A stretch of 64,000 bases of DNA, from NCBI GenBank assembly GCA_951799425.1, contig OX637394.1:5715501-5779500 (forward strand), written 5' to 3'. The stretch comes from Ilex aquifolium. Lineage: Eukaryota; Streptophyta; Magnoliopsida; Aquifoliales; Aquifoliaceae. The notes under the pieces were generated by a model. It was not told where the DNA came from, did not search any database, and was given only the letters and a program-made list of their open reading frames with translations. Below are positions 1-11,060 of this stretch, piece by piece. Every line of letters starts with the position of its first letter. Position 1 is the first letter of the stretch. A program made the position numbers and the translations under genes.

Positions 1-569
1 ACGTCAGCTTTATGAACTCTATGCCTTAACCAATCACTATGGTGGCATGGGAAGTGGTCACTACACTGCACATATCAAGGTGATGTAAAACTGCTTGTAT
101 CATACCCTGTTGTATATTAGATTGTTTATAGTGCTGCATGCTATCGTTGCTAGATATCCTAGGGAAATTCATACAGCATAATCTGTGTGTTAAACTGCGG
201 GGAAGATCTAAGCATCTGCAGACAGGGATGTTGGTTTTTTACTTTCCAAGACCTGTAGTTTTTCTTATCTTGGATGCCCCTGCTTTTGAGAGCATTGCCT
301 AAGTCAGCCCATTCACCTGAGTTTCTTATGGAGATTCTTATTCTATTGAAGAAGTCAATGACTCGTATTATTTCTTTGATCTGCAGCTTCTTGATGAGAA
401 TAGGTGGTACAATTTCGATGACAGCCACATATCACCCATTAATGAAGAAGACGTAAAGTCGGCTGCTGCTTATGTGCTATTTTACCGGAGGGTGAAAACT
501 GATGACGCCTCTGTAAGTAATGGAGCACAGTCCTCTGCAGGTCACAACAACTTTACCTCTGAAAAGTAG
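1..569 (+). CDS. Ubiquitin-specific protease, 3' end (last two exons)
   Basis: This is the C-terminal end of a cysteine-type ubiquitin carboxyl-terminal hydrolase, which removes ubiquitin from proteins. The first visible exon ends at 79 (GT donor at 80) and may begin at 8 after a CAG acceptor. It encodes NHYGGMGSGHYTA, the His box carrying the catalytic histidine. The last exon is 387-569, after a CTGCAG acceptor. It encodes LLDENRWYNFDDSH, then AYVLFYRR, the usual end of the USP fold, then a short Ser/Asn-rich tail and a TAG stop. The layout matches the plant UBP5/8/9/10/11 group. The Cys box and everything upstream lie outside the window, so the exact paralogue cannot be assigned. Family call is firm. 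Confidence 0.9.
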
Positions 570-868
570 CCTCCCAAGGTGTGTATACAGTTCACAGTTA
601 ATAGGGTAATCCTCTTGTATGTATTGATTTTGTAATCCTCTTCTAAAATATTTACCAATTTACAAGCCTTATGGTGTTTGAGGAAGTCTCTGCCTGTTTA
701 GGAAAGGCTAGAGAGAACAAACGGTTATCTCAATATAGATTATTGTATTATGAATCCGAGATCTCTTCTTCTTCTTCTTTTTTGTTGGGGCACCTAGAGG
801 TGAACCCTAACGGCTAGGCTTTAGAAATAATGCAACTCCCTTGTCTCCATATGCGTTCATTCGTTGTT
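570..868. other. 3' flank of the protease gene
   Basis: AT-rich sequence after the TAG stop, probably the 3' UTR and its polyadenylation region. It ends where homology to the CAD-bearing tandem unit begins. No further gene is seen. Confidence 0.5.
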
Positions 869-1199
869 TTCTCTTGGCAATCGCTACACCCTTACCTCAC
901 CTTAAGAAAAAGGTTGTCAATTGAGTTGTATCGTGTTATGTTTGGTTTGTTTTGTTTTGGATGTATGATTTTAGGTTCGTATCGTGTTTATGTCACCATA
1001 AAACCATGACATAAACACCACAAATTGCAGGATTAAGACTTCCTTTTCTGTGAATCAAATTCATTACATATTGGTCCCTTTAAATTCGAGAATAAAAAAC
1101 TAGGGCATTATCAGCAGCAAGCCAAGAGGATTTGAACCCACTTTTGGAAAAGAAGAAATCTAATGTGTCAATGTCAATGCATTTGACCAACCGATTGAG

Positions 1200-1445
1200 A
1201 GATTGAATTAATTACTCACAACCTGATTTGTGTAGGTTAGAAGCCAAAAAAAAGTACGATAGCTCGATTGATTACATTGATCGCTCCATTTGTTTTCTTG
1301 GTGGAAGGGTTCAGATTCAGTGAAATGAATGAACGAGAGTTGTTTAAGAAAGGGGCAGAACATCGTTCTTTGTGTCAGTAAAGGAAAAAACAAGATATTG
1401 ATTCAGTCGGAGATAGACTTTTCGATGAGCGAAAGTAGATACGCA
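1200..1445 (+). other. Conserved ORF-like segment downstream of CAD A
   Basis: This segment recurs at about 10,210-10,460 in unit 2. Both copies can be read as a peptide containing NERELFKK, then AEHRS, then RLFDERK. In this copy an in-frame stop follows HRSLCQ. In unit 2 a small indel changes the phase in the middle. It looks like a decayed exon or an inserted foreign fragment. I do not recognise the parent gene. Confidence 0.35.
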
Positions 1446-2026
1446 ATGAGATTTATCCTAGATTGATTGTCTTAGTGCTCTATATCTAATCGTTATGTCT
1501 CTTATTGTTGGGAAAATCAATCCGAAAACAGTAAATCTTTCCTTGTTCGTTCTCCGAATGATAAAATTGACCAAAATGTAATTCTGCAATGATTTGTAAA
1601 ATACTCGGTCAAGACATAAAAACATTAAAAATTGATCATTTTTGGGATTCATGTCAGGTAATACAAAAACATAATTATGGAAGTCAAACGATATGTGGAT
1701 CTTATTTTTCTGCTTTATTATGGAGCAAAACAATCCATCTGCTCACTTCAACTACAACATCACATCAAATAGGATCATATGAAACTGAAATATTTTGAAG
1801 CAGATAAGATGATCTACTCAAATTGAACTTCAAAATCACACCAAATAGTTTACATGGAACTATCCTATTATGAAGCAGATCAAATGATCTACTCATTTCA
1901 AGTTGAAAATCACACCAAATTAAAAATTACATAGATAATGAAAGTTGAATCACATTCACATAACATGATGGTCGTTCACATTCATCATCAGGAAGATAGC
2001 TTATTCATGGGCTTGTGTAGGTATCA

Positions 2027-4377
2027 TCACTTCAAGGATTTCTCTATCTCAATCACAAATCGATACTTCACGTCTCTCTTCACTAGCCTCTTAAGAGCTT
2101 CATTTATATATTGGATTGAAATCAGTTCAATCTCTGGGTATATTTTGTGAGCTGCACATAAATCTAACATTTCTTGCCTCTCTTTTAAACCACCTGTTAC
2201 ACTCCCGGAAATCGATTTCATACCTGCTACCCAGAAAAAAATAATCAAGAATTCTCTTTACAACTATGACTAGGGTTGGGAAATCACATATTCTAGTCAC
2301 GCATGCTTCACAATTACGAGTTTTTTTGTTTTTTGTTTTTTTGGTGTAATTCACAATTACAAGAGTCTTATGCATGTTCCAAGAAAATATAGCTGCCATA
2401 ATTATCTTGAGTTCAAGAAGTTTGGTGATACAAGTACCTCTAAGAAGACTGATGGGACTGAGCTTGACTTCACTTGGGGCGCCAACCAAGACGAGGGTTC
2501 CAGCAGTCTTCAACAGGGCCATTTATGGATCAAATGGGTGATCCCCAGAAGCTGTGTCAATTATAAAGTCCAATGAATTTGCCAGGGCCTGCATACAAGT
2601 GGATCAAACTTTTACATGCCCTGTTTCTCAAATTGTTCATTATGGCACTTTAAGGCTGGCTGATAACATCTTATTCCGGAAGTAACGGACTTAGATCCCC
2701 TACAATACATTTTTTTTTCAATTTTTATAGATAAATCAAGTGACATGATTTTAAGTCAGGACTCATTATAGATATGCAGGTCGGTGGGTGTTTCACCATT
2801 GAGATGGAAATTATGGAACAACATCTGGAATTCGAAATCCATAAGTAACTCATATCATTTACCTTCATCTGTTGTTCATCTGATGAGACCACAAATTTGT
2901 CAGCTCCAAGAAGATTCAGAGCTTCCTCTTTCTTAGACATGCTTGTGCTGAACACCGTTACATTCAATCCAAAAGCCTTCCCAAACTTGACAGCCAAGTG
3001 ACCAAGGCCTCCAAGCCCTATCACCCCAAGTGATTTTCCAGGTTGGTTCATCTTGTGCCTCATCATGGGACTGTACACAGTAATTCCAGCACACAACAGG
3101 GGAGCTGCTGAGGCCAATGGGTAGCCATCAGGTATTCTGAAGCAGTACCTGTAAGTCCAAAACAATAGCAGTACCCACTTAACTTTGATTCAGATATGAA
3201 ATTTAGGAGTATATAAGAGCTACTTATAACTCATTTAAAGCCGAGTTATGACTCAAAAAGGTTAGTAATTGACTCAATTGAGTCAAGTTACGACAATATT
3301 CATTTGAGAACAAAGTAACTACTTTTCGATTGGAACACATAACTTAGTGGGATTCAAATTAAGGATGGATAAGGGAATGACAAATATGTCTAGCTTGCCA
3401 TGACTGGGGGTTACCTTTCATGAACAACATAGTAGCTGGAATATCCACCTTTTGTGACAGAACCATCCACATCAACAGAGTTAAATGTGAGTATTGCTCT
3501 TTTTTCGCAATGGACTTCCCCATCAACATTGCAATTTTCACATTCCTTGCATGAGTTAACATACGTTCCAACTCCGACATGTTGGCCAACTTTGAAACGA
3601 TGGACATTGGAGCAAACCTCTTTCACAACTCCAGCAATTTCATGTCTGCTCAAATATAGTCTCATCAGACATCAGTTGATGAAAAATATGAGTAACCCTT
3701 CTTTGTATTATCTGAAATATTTCAAGTGTAATTTGGGCATATCAATCCTAACTAACCCGAAATATTTAGTATTTGGTCAATGATTCAAGTATTTGGATTG
3801 GATTTGGACAAAAATATCTCAATCCGATTCAAGTACTCAAGTTGTGGCTTCTGATTTTTGAAATCTAAGCCGAACTATAGAATTCAAGATTAATGGGTTG
3901 TGTACTCTTAGAATCAATACCCAAATTGCACTCGATTTGACAGTGAATTTCAGCCCTAAAATACTTCAATTTTTAACCCAAATGAATCGGATTTGAGTTG
4001 AATTCCCATACCCTGGCACCAGAGGATACATTGCATCCCCAAATTTATTCCTGGTCCATATTACATCAGCATAACATACCACAATGAGTAATTGTTAGCA
4101 AAACATCGTCATCTCCAACTGCCCTGTATTGGGTTTTATCCCCAGAGTTAAAAGGGTCAGTAAATCTGTGTAATATGCTGCCATGTACAAAAATTGAAGC
4201 CCGCAAAGAGAAGAAAAAGATCCCAGAAAACGAGCAGAGAGAGAGAGAGAGAGAGACTGTCAATAGGAAAAATATAAGCAAGTTTTCATACCTTCGTGCA
4301 AACTTGTAAGGTGAGAGAAACCCAGATGAATCTCTTGCTGCCCATCCAAGACAGTCCTCCTTCACTTCTAAACTCAT
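2027..4377 (-). pseudogene. CAD1-class alcohol dehydrogenase copy A, broken
   Basis: A zinc-dependent medium-chain alcohol dehydrogenase of the Arabidopsis CAD1 class. Exons, from the start codon down: 4292-4377, 4012-4123, 3415-3645, 2863-3148, 2438-2588, 2027-2223. All splice sites are GT-AG and match the three sister copies. Two lesions make it a pseudogene. Two bases present in the sisters are missing from exon 2 (near 4,078), inside the GVCYAD motif at the catalytic-zinc Cys46, and the frame stops four codons later. In exon 5, Tyr261 is a TAA stop (near 2,527). It also has Gly78 changed to Cys. The other exons read cleanly, including the GLGGLG cofactor motif, so inactivation looks recent. 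TATA box and leader are intact, so it may still be transcribed. Confidence 0.9.
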
Positions 4378-4795
4378 TTTAGCTGCTTCTTTTTTTTCCT
4401 GCATGAACAACCTCAATCAATGAGACATATTCTATTTCAATAGATTTACGAAACAATAATGTTATTTGAACTTAATTTGTTGACGTAATTCTTCACAAGT
4501 ATTTGATTAGTTGCGAGTCCTAACATATATTAGTATCCGTTATCAATCTAATGGGTATGAATAAATAAGTGAGCAAAAAACAATGAAAAGACGATTTCTT
4601 TTGTATTTAGCAGACTCTTTAAAAAAAAACAGAAAAGAAAATTGCTGGGTCAAAAACCCAGCACATAAAAAAGAGAAGAATGCCATAAGCATATATACTA
4701 CTCAGTACTCACACAAGGAGAAGAATGCCACCAGATTCCGAATGCAGATTGTATATGGAAGTCACTCTCTCTCTCTCTCTATCTTTCTCTCCCTC

Positions 4796-4803
4796 TATTT
4801 ATA
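4796..4803 (-). promoter_or_regulatory. TATA box of CAD A
   Basis: TATAAATA on the - strand, about 420 bp upstream of the ATG. A GA-rich stretch follows it in the predicted leader. It is conserved at the same place in copy B. Confidence 0.6.
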
Positions 4804-5016
4804 GAACTACTGGGTGTGTCTTCACTTTTAGCTTCTCTTAACAATTCTTGGATGTGAAGCCATCCCACTGTTACTCAAAAACTGTCAAATGTGTATTGTT
4901 TTTGTTTTTGGTGCAATGACTTTGAGAGTTTTCTTGACGTAGGCGGTGACATCTTTGTACAGTTAATTGGAATTTTCAGCAGAGATTGATTAGTTCAACC
5001 TAAGCCAAATATAATT

Positions 5017-6657
5017 GGAAAAATTATACCCACATCCCTTGAGGTTTGTCACTTAATCATCTATATTCTTCGACATTTAAAATATTACATACAAACCCTC
5101 TAAAGCTTGTATGCGTGTAACACATAGACTTCTGCCAGTGTGGTTAATGTCCGTTAGTAAATTATATCCAGACCTCTAAAATTTGAAACATGTAATACTT
5201 AGACCCCTTCAAGTTTAAAATATTATTGTTAGACCAAAAATACTCTAATTAAAGATAGAATATCAAATATTTTAAATTTTACAACAAAAATTCATGTTCT
5301 ATTATGTCATTTATTTAAATAAAATTAAAAATAAAATATATTTTTTCTTTAAGAAATCATAATTAATACTGTTGATGCCAAAATTTGGACGACATTTACG
5401 TTAGTTTGGACTTAAACTAAATGAACTTTTCACGTTGAGTCAATTTTTTCATTATCAAGTACGAACATATAAAATATGCCTAATCAACACATTTGCATAT
5501 TCCATTATATTATCCATTGACATAAAAACCAAACAAAATTTCAATTTTTTGAGGAAATAGTAATGTGTATAAATATATCAAATAACTCAATTCAACACTC
5601 ATTTGCATACAATTAGGGCTGTCAAAATTCGACACGACACGATTAACCGACACGAATCGACACGAATTAAACGGGTTTGGGTGAGATCTTAACGGGTTTG
5701 GGTGATAAACGGGTTGACACGCCAAACACGTTTAATAAACGGGTCGTGTTCGGGTGAGACCTGTCAAACCGTTTATCACACGTTTACCCGTTTAAATAAA
5801 ATTAATATAATAATAAATTAATAATTATTTTAAAAAATTAGCAAGAAAAAAATAAGTAAATAAATTAATACAAAAAAAAGAAGTAAAGTAGTAGTTCAAA
5901 GACAAAGGAGGAGAGATGGGGAGTACTTCAAAGACAAAGGCAAACTAATGTCTTTTGTTTTTGTCCCACATTGGAAAATGAGGGGAGATGGAGAGGATTG
6001 AGTTGCCTATAAAAGGCAATTGCCTCTTTAAATTTTTTTTAAGCCTTCAAGTATGTTTTTTATGAGATTTGGCTAAAAATTCCTCTTTTTTGAGGTAAGT
6101 ATAATTGGCAATAAAAAAAAAGTGGAGTATTAAATTTTTTTAATATAATTTTTTTAAAATTAAATGGGTTAAACGAGTCGTGTCGTGTTACCCGTTTATT
6201 AAACGGGTTGTGTTCGGGTTGAGATTTTTCACCCGTTTATTAAACGTGTCGGGTACGGGTTTACATATTTTTCACCCGTCACCCGTTTAACCCGACACGT
6301 AACCGTTTAACCCGACACGTTTGACACCCCTACATACAATTATACTGTCTATTCGAATAAAACTAAAAACTCAAATAAGATCTTTAATTGGGCTAATTTG
6401 GTCGTTTAATAAATTCAATTAGTTCCATAACTAATAAGGAGTCTAAGTATAATATTTTAAATTTGAGAGATTTAAGTGTTACATGTTTATAAATTTCAGG
6501 GAGTTTGAGCGTAATTTATTAATGAATAAACTAATAGACATTGATGACAGAGTGTTACACGCGTATAAACTTTAGGATATTTGTGTGTAATATTTTAAAT
6601 GTCAAGAGGTCCAAGTGATTAAATATAAATGTCATAAGATTTGGGTGTAATTTTCCT
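5017..6657. mobile_element. Mutator-like non-autonomous element (unit 1)
   Basis: It begins GGAAAAATTATACCC and ends GGGTGTAATTTTCCT, and the arms stay complementary for well over 150 bp. It is flanked by a 9-bp duplication, AATATAATT (5008-5016 and 6658-6666). Without the nested hAT-like element it is about 0.9 kb. It has no coding capacity. The same element at the same place in unit 2 shows that it predates the unit 1/2 duplication. Units 3/4 appear to have an empty site near 22,590. Confidence 0.75.
5614..6332. mobile_element. hAT-like MITE nested in the Mutator-like element
   Basis: It begins TAGGGCTGTCAA and ends TTTGACACCCCTA. A perfect 8-bp duplication, CATACAAT, flanks it (5606-5613 and 6333-6340). 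Unit 2 keeps the unoccupied target with a single CATACAAT near 15,315. The inside consists of repeated ACGGGT/ACACG-type words and has no ORF. It inserted after units 1 and 2 separated. Confidence 0.85.
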
Positions 6658-6666
6658 AATATAATT

Positions 6667-9089
6667 TGATCTGACGTCGGCTATGACCTAAGCTTAAGAA
6701 CAGTTTCAAATCATAGCTCGATAAAGATAAAAAGAAAATGCTATTTGGATCTAATTTGAAGACCTAATCTAGGGACTAGAAATGGAAATTATAATTAATT
6801 ATATGAAGAACTTTTTTGATATAGGCATATTGCTATACAATAATCCACTCCAAAAGTTTAATAATTATGGTGACAGTGAAATTCAAATACATGATCTCTT
6901 GTTTTAATACCATGTTAAACAAAAATTATTGAAAATGATGTAACTCAAGTATTTATACTTCAACAAATATATCATATTTATCTATTAAACAAATGAGGGA
7001 ATAAATGATTCCTCCATTGAAAGTGTATCACTTCTATTTTCCATCTTTTTATTTTTTCATTCACCCCACCAAACACACCATAAGGGAGATGAGAGGTTTA
7101 ATGTCCTTATTATGAAATATTTATACAAAAAGGGAGCTAGATTATTTATCTTAAATTTTTCGCGGCTCAAATCGTTTGAAGATTATTGATCCGATGGTCT
7201 TAATGAAATTTTTTTACCCCAAACTACTTTTTGAAAAAAACTTTAATTCTTTCCACAACTCTAAGACTCCAAACTCTCATATCTCTTTTTCTCTATCTTA
7301 TACTATCTGATGCAGTTCACACGTCTCTCTAACTTATTTATTTGGTTCAATCATCTTTTACCCTGCACTTTTTTTATCTTTCTCTTATTTGCTCGTTTAT
7401 TGTGTAATTCAACAAGGGTTTTTTGTTTAAGGATCATATAAATATTTTATTTTTTCTCTGGTTTTTGCTATTTTCTTTTGAGTTTCAGTATTTTCTATTT
7501 TTTTCTTGGTCAAAAGGTAGTATTGAACCTAAATCACCTTTTTTCAGTTGTCATGAGTTATTGGTAAAGTCAATACAACAACCACATGACTTGGGGTTTA
7601 TGCATGGCATATTGGATTTATTTTGGATATTAGTATTTGTTGTTAATCTACTTTCTCCCTGTTGAAGTTTGAGCTTTGATTTTGTATTTATGTGGTGAAA
7701 GAGAAAAAATTGGTGCATTTCTTCCTTTACTGGTTGTCTAAGGCTTACCATTATGATTTTATTTAATAATGACTTTGATAATTTGGTCTTTCTTTACATT
7801 TTGACAATAATAGGTGATCATGAATCCAATTGAGTTGTAGATCTCGTCAAAGACCTCGAGGAATATCTCCTAAAGATTTGCTACAATTAAAATCACGAAC
7901 GGTTACCCGTGTGTGAATTTTGAAAGTTAATTAGCTTAAATTAAATTTGAATGTTTACTTTGTTTTTCTCCTTGCTTGGTTTTATAATGTTGTGATTTTT
8001 AAATTGTGATTTTCAGAAAAATGCAACTTCGTTGATGCTTTAGAGTTCGATTTAGGTGGATACTCAGAAGGTTAAATTTGTTTTATTTTATTATGCTTAC
8101 TGTTGAATTAAAAATTATATAGTGAAAATAAAGGATTATGTTTTATTTAGTCGAAAGGTCTATTTTTTGTATTTTGTTTGGTTTCATTTATGTGATTATG
8201 TAGTGGAATGGCAGGACGTGAGGGATGATCTCCTCCTTTCCAGTTAGCAATCTACAAGTGTTTTTTGCCTCTGTTTTTGGTTTCATTTAGTACTTTTAAT
8301 ATCACTTTAGGCTTCAGATAGTCTTGGACCTCCCTTAGTGACTAATTACACACGTGGATTTGTGTGCAATCGCCCATAGTGAGTGACAATAAAATTTCAA
8401 TCATTGTATCGTGTTAATTATTCAATAATTTTTTTTTATTTTATCCTTAATTGTACTTGCTAAAAATTAAACAATAAAACTTGACCCAAATTCTTACTCA
8501 GACCCGTGACCCGTGACCCATGATCAGTATCCCTTCCCTTTTCCCTACCCCAACCGGACAACCAATTTTTTCCCTCACTCCCAAACCCTAACATCTCGCC
8601 ATTAAACCATCACACCACCATTGGGAAAAATAAGCACAGCTATTCTTATCAAATTTTACTTATCAAATCGATATGAAGTGTTAAATTAGTGAGTCTCGTT
8701 AACTTTTTCTGATGAGACTTACTATTGTTGCATATTTCTATTATGTACTTTCTATGAGAGTTGTCGTTGATTTATTTGTAGGATTTCACTATTGAGTAAA
8801 TAAAATCTTTGGTCGAACATATCTAAAATTTTAGGTCAAATTATTTTTGAATCACTTTTTTTCGAATGAATTTTACCTTCTTTCTCATGCATAGGGCTTT
8901 CAGGTATGCGACGTCGCACTCCAAATTATCCGGATGCTTACGCGGGATGGAATACTCTTAGCTGACCTTTACTACAAACATTTATTTGATAAACAATATT
9001 TGATAAACATTTCAAAAAAAATCTTTAGTAAAAAAATTGGTAAGCATATATTTATTCCGAAATAATACTCACATTTTGGCCCTCGTTTA
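6667..9089. other. Non-coding upstream flank with an unidentified duplicated segment
   Basis: No intact gene is seen. The part at 7,140-8,700 is conserved in unit 2 at 15,770-17,640. Both copies contain ATGAATCCAATTGAGTTG followed by AGATCTCG and a stretch with short exon-like phases ending at GT-like sites, then a block ending CTCAGAAGGT. This may be a relic of a small multi-exon host gene. I do not recognise the family, and stop codons interrupt every simple reading. Confidence 0.4.
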
Positions 9090-9451
9090 GGGTATCTCTA
9101 ATGTTGATCCAAATTCAAATTCAAATTTAAGTAAAAAATTGAGTAAAAAGTTTGATTTGATATTAACTTCTCCAACAAACAAATTCAAATTTTGATAAAG
9201 GGCAAACTCAAATTTAAAGTAGGACAAACTCAAATTTAAATGAACATGAAATATGACCATTAGATCTTTTAAAAGAGTTAAATCTGATCATCGAATATTT
9301 GAGTAAATATTTGAGTCTGCCTTGATTTGAGTAAAAAGTTGAGTCCCCTTCATTTGATATAAGTTTGAGTCAAAGATTGGAATTTATTTTTAGTCTGTTT
9401 TTACTCAAATTTAAATTTGAGAAAGGGTTTGAGCAAGAAATGGAGATGGCT
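9090..9451. mobile_element. PIF/Harbinger-like (Tourist-type) MITE
   Basis: Inverted ends of the form GG(T)ATCTCTAA and GGAGATGGC, with TTA on both sides (9087-9089 and 9452-9454). The inside is made of inverted ACTCAAATTT words. A second partial copy starting GAGCATCTCCAACC follows directly, to about 9,580. Confidence 0.5.
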
Positions 9452-11060
9452 TTACTGAGCATCTCCAACCATGACTCAAATTTAGACTCAAATTTGAGTA
9501 AAAAGTTTGATTTGGTATAGAGTACTCTAATGAGTAAATTCAAATATCTACTCAAATATTTTAAAAAATTCTCTTATTGTCCCAAAACTTATTTTTTTTT
9601 TTTGGTATCATTCAAATTATAATATTTGATAAAATAAATAAAACTTTCATATCTCTCCAAAAATGGGTAATTCAAAAAAAATGAATTTGTATACAACATT
9701 ATATGAGAATAAAGAAATCACCATAGAATTCTAAGATTGTTCTAATTTTTTATCATTTTTTTATAAATCCAGATAAAGAAAAAAAAAAAAACTATTTTGA
9801 CATAGACTTGGTCTGAAGAACACAAAAACATACGTTTTTAACAAAAATTGAAGATTGAATATTGAAGAAATAAAATGAAGAGTTTTCTCTTGGCAATCGG
9901 TACACCCTTACCTCACCTTAAGAAAAAGATTGTCAATTGAGTTATATCGTGTTATGTTTGGTTTGTGTTGTTTTGAATTTATGATTTGAGGTTTGTATTG
10001 TGTTTATGTCACCATAAAACCATGACATAAACACCACAAATTGCAGGATTAAGACTTCCTTTTCTGTGAATCAAATTCATTACATATTGGTCCCTTTAAA
10101 TTCGAGAATCAAAAAACTAGGACATTATCAGCAACAAGCCAAGGGGATTCGAACCCACTTTTGGAAAAGAAGAAATCGAATGCGTCAATGTCAATGCATT
10201 TGACCAACCGATTGAGAGATTGGATTAATTACGCACAACCTAATTTGTGTAGGCCAGAAGCCAAAAAAAAGTATGATAGCTCGTTTGATCACACTGATCT
10301 CTCCATTTGTCTTTTTGGTGGAAGGGTTTAGATTCAATGAAATGAATGAGCGAGAGCTATTTAAGAAAGAGGCAGAACATCGCTCTCTGGGGCAGCAAAG
10401 AAAAAACAAGATATTGATTCAGTCGGGAGGTAGACTTTTCGATGAGCGGAAGTAGATGCACAATGAAATTTACCCTGGATTGATTGTCTTAGTGCTCTAT
10501 ATCTGACCTATTGTTAGGAGAAATCCCTTCCTGATTAAATCAATCCGAAAACAATAACACTTTCTTTGTTCGTTCTTCGAATGATTAAATTGACCAAAAT
10601 GTAATTCCGCAATGATTTGTAAAATACTCGGTCAAGACATAAAAACATTAAAAATTGATCATTTTTGGGATTCATGTTACGTACCTAATTATGGAATTCA
10701 AGCGGATATGGATTTTGTTTTTCTGATTTATTATGGAGCAGAACAATCGATCTGCCCAATTCAACGACAACTTCACATCAAATAGGATCATATGGAACTG
10801 TAATATTATGAAGCAGATCAGACGATCTACTCAAATTGAATTTCAAAATCACACCAAATAGTTTACATGGCACTGCCTTATTATGGAGCAGATCAAACGA
10901 TCTACTCATTTCTAAGTTGAAAATCACACCAAATTAAAAAATACATAGATAATGAAAGTTGAATCACATTCAACAAAAAAAAATCACATTCACATAAAAT
11001 GATGGTCGGCCACATTCATCATCAGGAAGATAGCTTATTCATGGGCTTGTGTAGGTATCA

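Larger units (their letters stand above)
869..9881. repeat. Tandem unit 1 (carries CAD copy A)
   Basis: A segment of about 9.0 kb. It starts at TTTTCTCTTGGCAATCG, and the same sequence restarts at about 9,882. Unit 2 repeats its landmarks in the same order and orientation: CAD downstream region, six CAD exons, TATA box, Mutator-like element, and the unidentified segment at 7.1-8.7 kb. Later insertions make unit 1 differ, notably the hAT-like element at 5,614-6,332. Confidence 0.85.

Noticed and set aside
1110-1200. tRNA or SINE-like B box (GGGTTCAAATCC on the - strand)
   Set aside because: No matching A box at the right distance and no cloverleaf could be drawn.
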